Shown in pieces: positions 62,901 through 64,000 of a stretch of 64,000 nucleotides of DNA (position 1 is its first letter; each line of letters opens with the position of its first letter). Source of the stretch: an uncultured Lachnospiraceae bacterium (lineage in GTDB: Bacteria; Bacillota; Clostridia; Lachnospirales; Lachnospiraceae); contig CAJUPI010000008.1 of NCBI GenBank assembly GCA_910588125.1, positions 1 through 64,000 on the forward strand, read 5' to 3'. The notes beneath the pieces are model-generated. The model was given only the letters and a program-made list of their open reading frames with translations, searched no databases and was not told where the DNA came from. Made by a program: the position numbers and the translations under genes.

Positions 62901-64000
62901 TTACAGATTTCTCACACATTCTTTAAAAATATCGCCCCGTTGCTCATAATTATCAAACATTCCCCAACTCGCGCAGGCCGGGGAGAGAAGCACGCTGTCG
63001 CCGGCATCTGCATAAGCAGCACAGACATGCACAGCCTCCTCCATATCCTCGGCATACATAATCTCGTTAAAGCCGTGGGCACGGGCGCATTCTGCAATTT
63101 TGTCCCGCGTCTGTCCGATCAGGACCAGATATTTGACTTTGCCGGCAAATTCCCGGATCCATTCATCATATTCACTATGTTTATCATAACCGCCGGCAAT
63201 CAATACGGTCGGCCCCGGCATAGCACGAATCGCCTGAATCGCCGCATCTGGATTCGTTCCCTTGGAGTCATTGTAATATTTCACTCCGGCGCGTTCCAAA
63301 ACATATTCAATCCGGTGCTCCACAGCCTTAAACTCCATTACCTCCCGACGGATCACCTCCAGCGGGACCCCGATACGGATCGCAATTGCCGCCGCTGCCA
63401 TCACATTCTCATAATTGTGCCGTCCCAGAAGTTTAATCTCACGAACATCTACCAAAGGCTCCCTTTTCCCATCATGGCTGTAGATAATCTGGCTTCCGTC
63501 CAGATAAAGCCCCTCTGCCAGAGTATGTGCACTGCTGAAGAATATCACCTTCGGCTTCAGATTCTCACTTTCTCCGAATTCCCGCAATACCGGATCCTCA
63601 TAGTTGAGTACCACACAATTTTGAGCCGTCTGATTTGCCGTGATCCGTTCTTTAATTTCTATGTAGTTCTCCATGGTGCCATGGCGGTTTAAATGATCCG
63701 GCGTAATATTCAAAATCGCACTGATATCCGGACGATAATCCATAATCGTCTCCAGTTGAAAGCTGGAGACCTCCGCCACGGTCACCGATCGATCCGTCGT
63801 TTCCAGAGCCATTTCCGTACAGGGAATACCGATATTCCCCACCACAAACACCTCATGAAAATAAGCCTTCATAATCGCACCGGTCAAAGCCGTGGTGGTA
63901 GTCTTGCCGTTTGTCCCGGTGATTGCCACCAGCCGCCCTTTCGATACATGATAGGCCAGCTGGATCTCTCCCCAAATGGGAACCCCGGCGTCGTCCAGTA
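62901..64000 (-). CDS. murD: UDP-N-acetylmuramoylalanine-D-glutamate ligase MurD (partial)
   Basis: The gene runs off the right edge of the window; about 366 C-terminal residues are visible and the true start lies beyond 64000. VAITGTNGKTTTTALTG is the ATP-binding loop, followed by HLNRHGTMENYIEIKERI and the C-terminal domain (YNDSKGTNPDAAIQAIRAM). MurD adds D-Glu to UDP-MurNAc-L-Ala. The frame is open to the last base (... IWGEIQLAYHVSKGR precedes the loop). It ends 78 bases before ftsW. Confidence 0.96.
   Translation of the reverse strand, partial: LDDAGVPIWGEIQLAYHVSKGRLVAITGTNGKTTTTALTGAIMKAYFHEVFVVGNIGIPCTEMALETTDRSVTVAEVSSFQLETIMDYRPDISAILNITPDHLNRHGTMENYIEIKERITANQTAQNCVVLNYEDPVLREFGESENLKPKVIFFSSAHTLAEGLYLDGSQIIYSHDGKREPLVDVREIKLLGRHNYENVMAAAAIAIRIGVPLEVIRREVMEFKAVEHRIEYVLERAGVKYYNDSKGTNPDAAIQAIRAMPGPTVLIAGGYDKHSEYDEWIREFAGKVKYLVLIGQTRDKIAECARAHGFNEIMYAEDMEEAVHVCAAYADAGDSVLLSPACASWGMFDNYEQRGDIFKECVRNL

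Noticed and set aside
1-64000. CRISPR arrays, tRNA or rRNA genes, prophage
   Set aside because: No regularly spaced repeats, cloverleaf-like intergenic sequence, or phage structural genes were found; gaps are short and mostly explained by promoters and hairpins.

Overview
The window reads as chromosomal DNA of an anaerobic, endospore-forming Firmicute, most probably a Lachnospiraceae (Clostridium cluster XIVa) member. The evidence is spoIIGA/sigE/spoIIP/gerW, clostridial-type FtsZ, MurA and RpoZ, strong AGGAGG ribosome binding sites, TTGACA/TATAAT-like promoters, DUF6465 and DUF1576 proteins, and two TRAP transporters. No rRNA, tRNA, CRISPR array, intact insertion sequence or prophage was seen. 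No gene-free stretch exceeds 300 bases; the longest gaps (2942-3216, 8269-8533, 57975-58211) hold promoters, operators and terminators.

Region by region. 1-3.9 kb: a TRAP dicarboxylate-type transporter (dctPQM, minus) divergent from a GntR/FCD regulator that probably controls both promoters through near-identical 13-bp sites. 4-8.3 kb: recG, fakA and an Asp23 protein. 8.5-10.9 kb: a polar amino-acid ABC transporter behind a promoter and a terminator-like attenuator. 11-18 kb: an AEC transporter, exonuclease III, a class I amidotransferase-like hydrolase, a large hybrid sensor kinase and a MATE pump. 18.1-22.2 kb: the most unusual locus, an EndoQ-like PHP nuclease, zinc finger plus UvrD helicase, and SIR2 protein, translationally coupled, with a one-base frameshift between nuclease and helicase halves. 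22.5-30.7 kb: rpmB, then a long minus-strand housekeeping operon yicC-rpoZ-rimO-pgsA-cinA-two unknown genes-DUF2953-gerW-45-aa membrane protein. 30.9-36 kb: a DUF1576 membrane protein, an rRNA m5C methyltransferase, a HerA-like ATPase and a lysine-rich DUF6465 protein. 36-43 kb: azlCD divergent from a LysR regulator and a zinc dehydrogenase, cbiK, and trkAH. 43-50 kb: a second TRAP operon with an extra binding protein, downstream of a YesM/YesN two-component system. 50-57 kb: apt, a GHL10-type glycosidase, hemW, lepA, spoIIP, sigE, spoIIGA. 58-64 kb: ftsZ, ftsQ, murA, ftsW and a murD cut by the window edge.

Functionally, the right end joins cell division, peptidoglycan precursor synthesis and the mother-cell sporulation sigma factor. 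Several gene-order oddities appear: sigG and gpr are absent at a sigE-spoIIP junction, gmk and remA are absent between yicC and rpoZ, and murG is absent between ftsW and murA. A dispersed ~100-bp inverted-repeat element occurs in two well matched copies and one degraded copy, always at gene ends. ftsW appears to start with CTG. All functional calls come from reading motifs and context; no database search was run.
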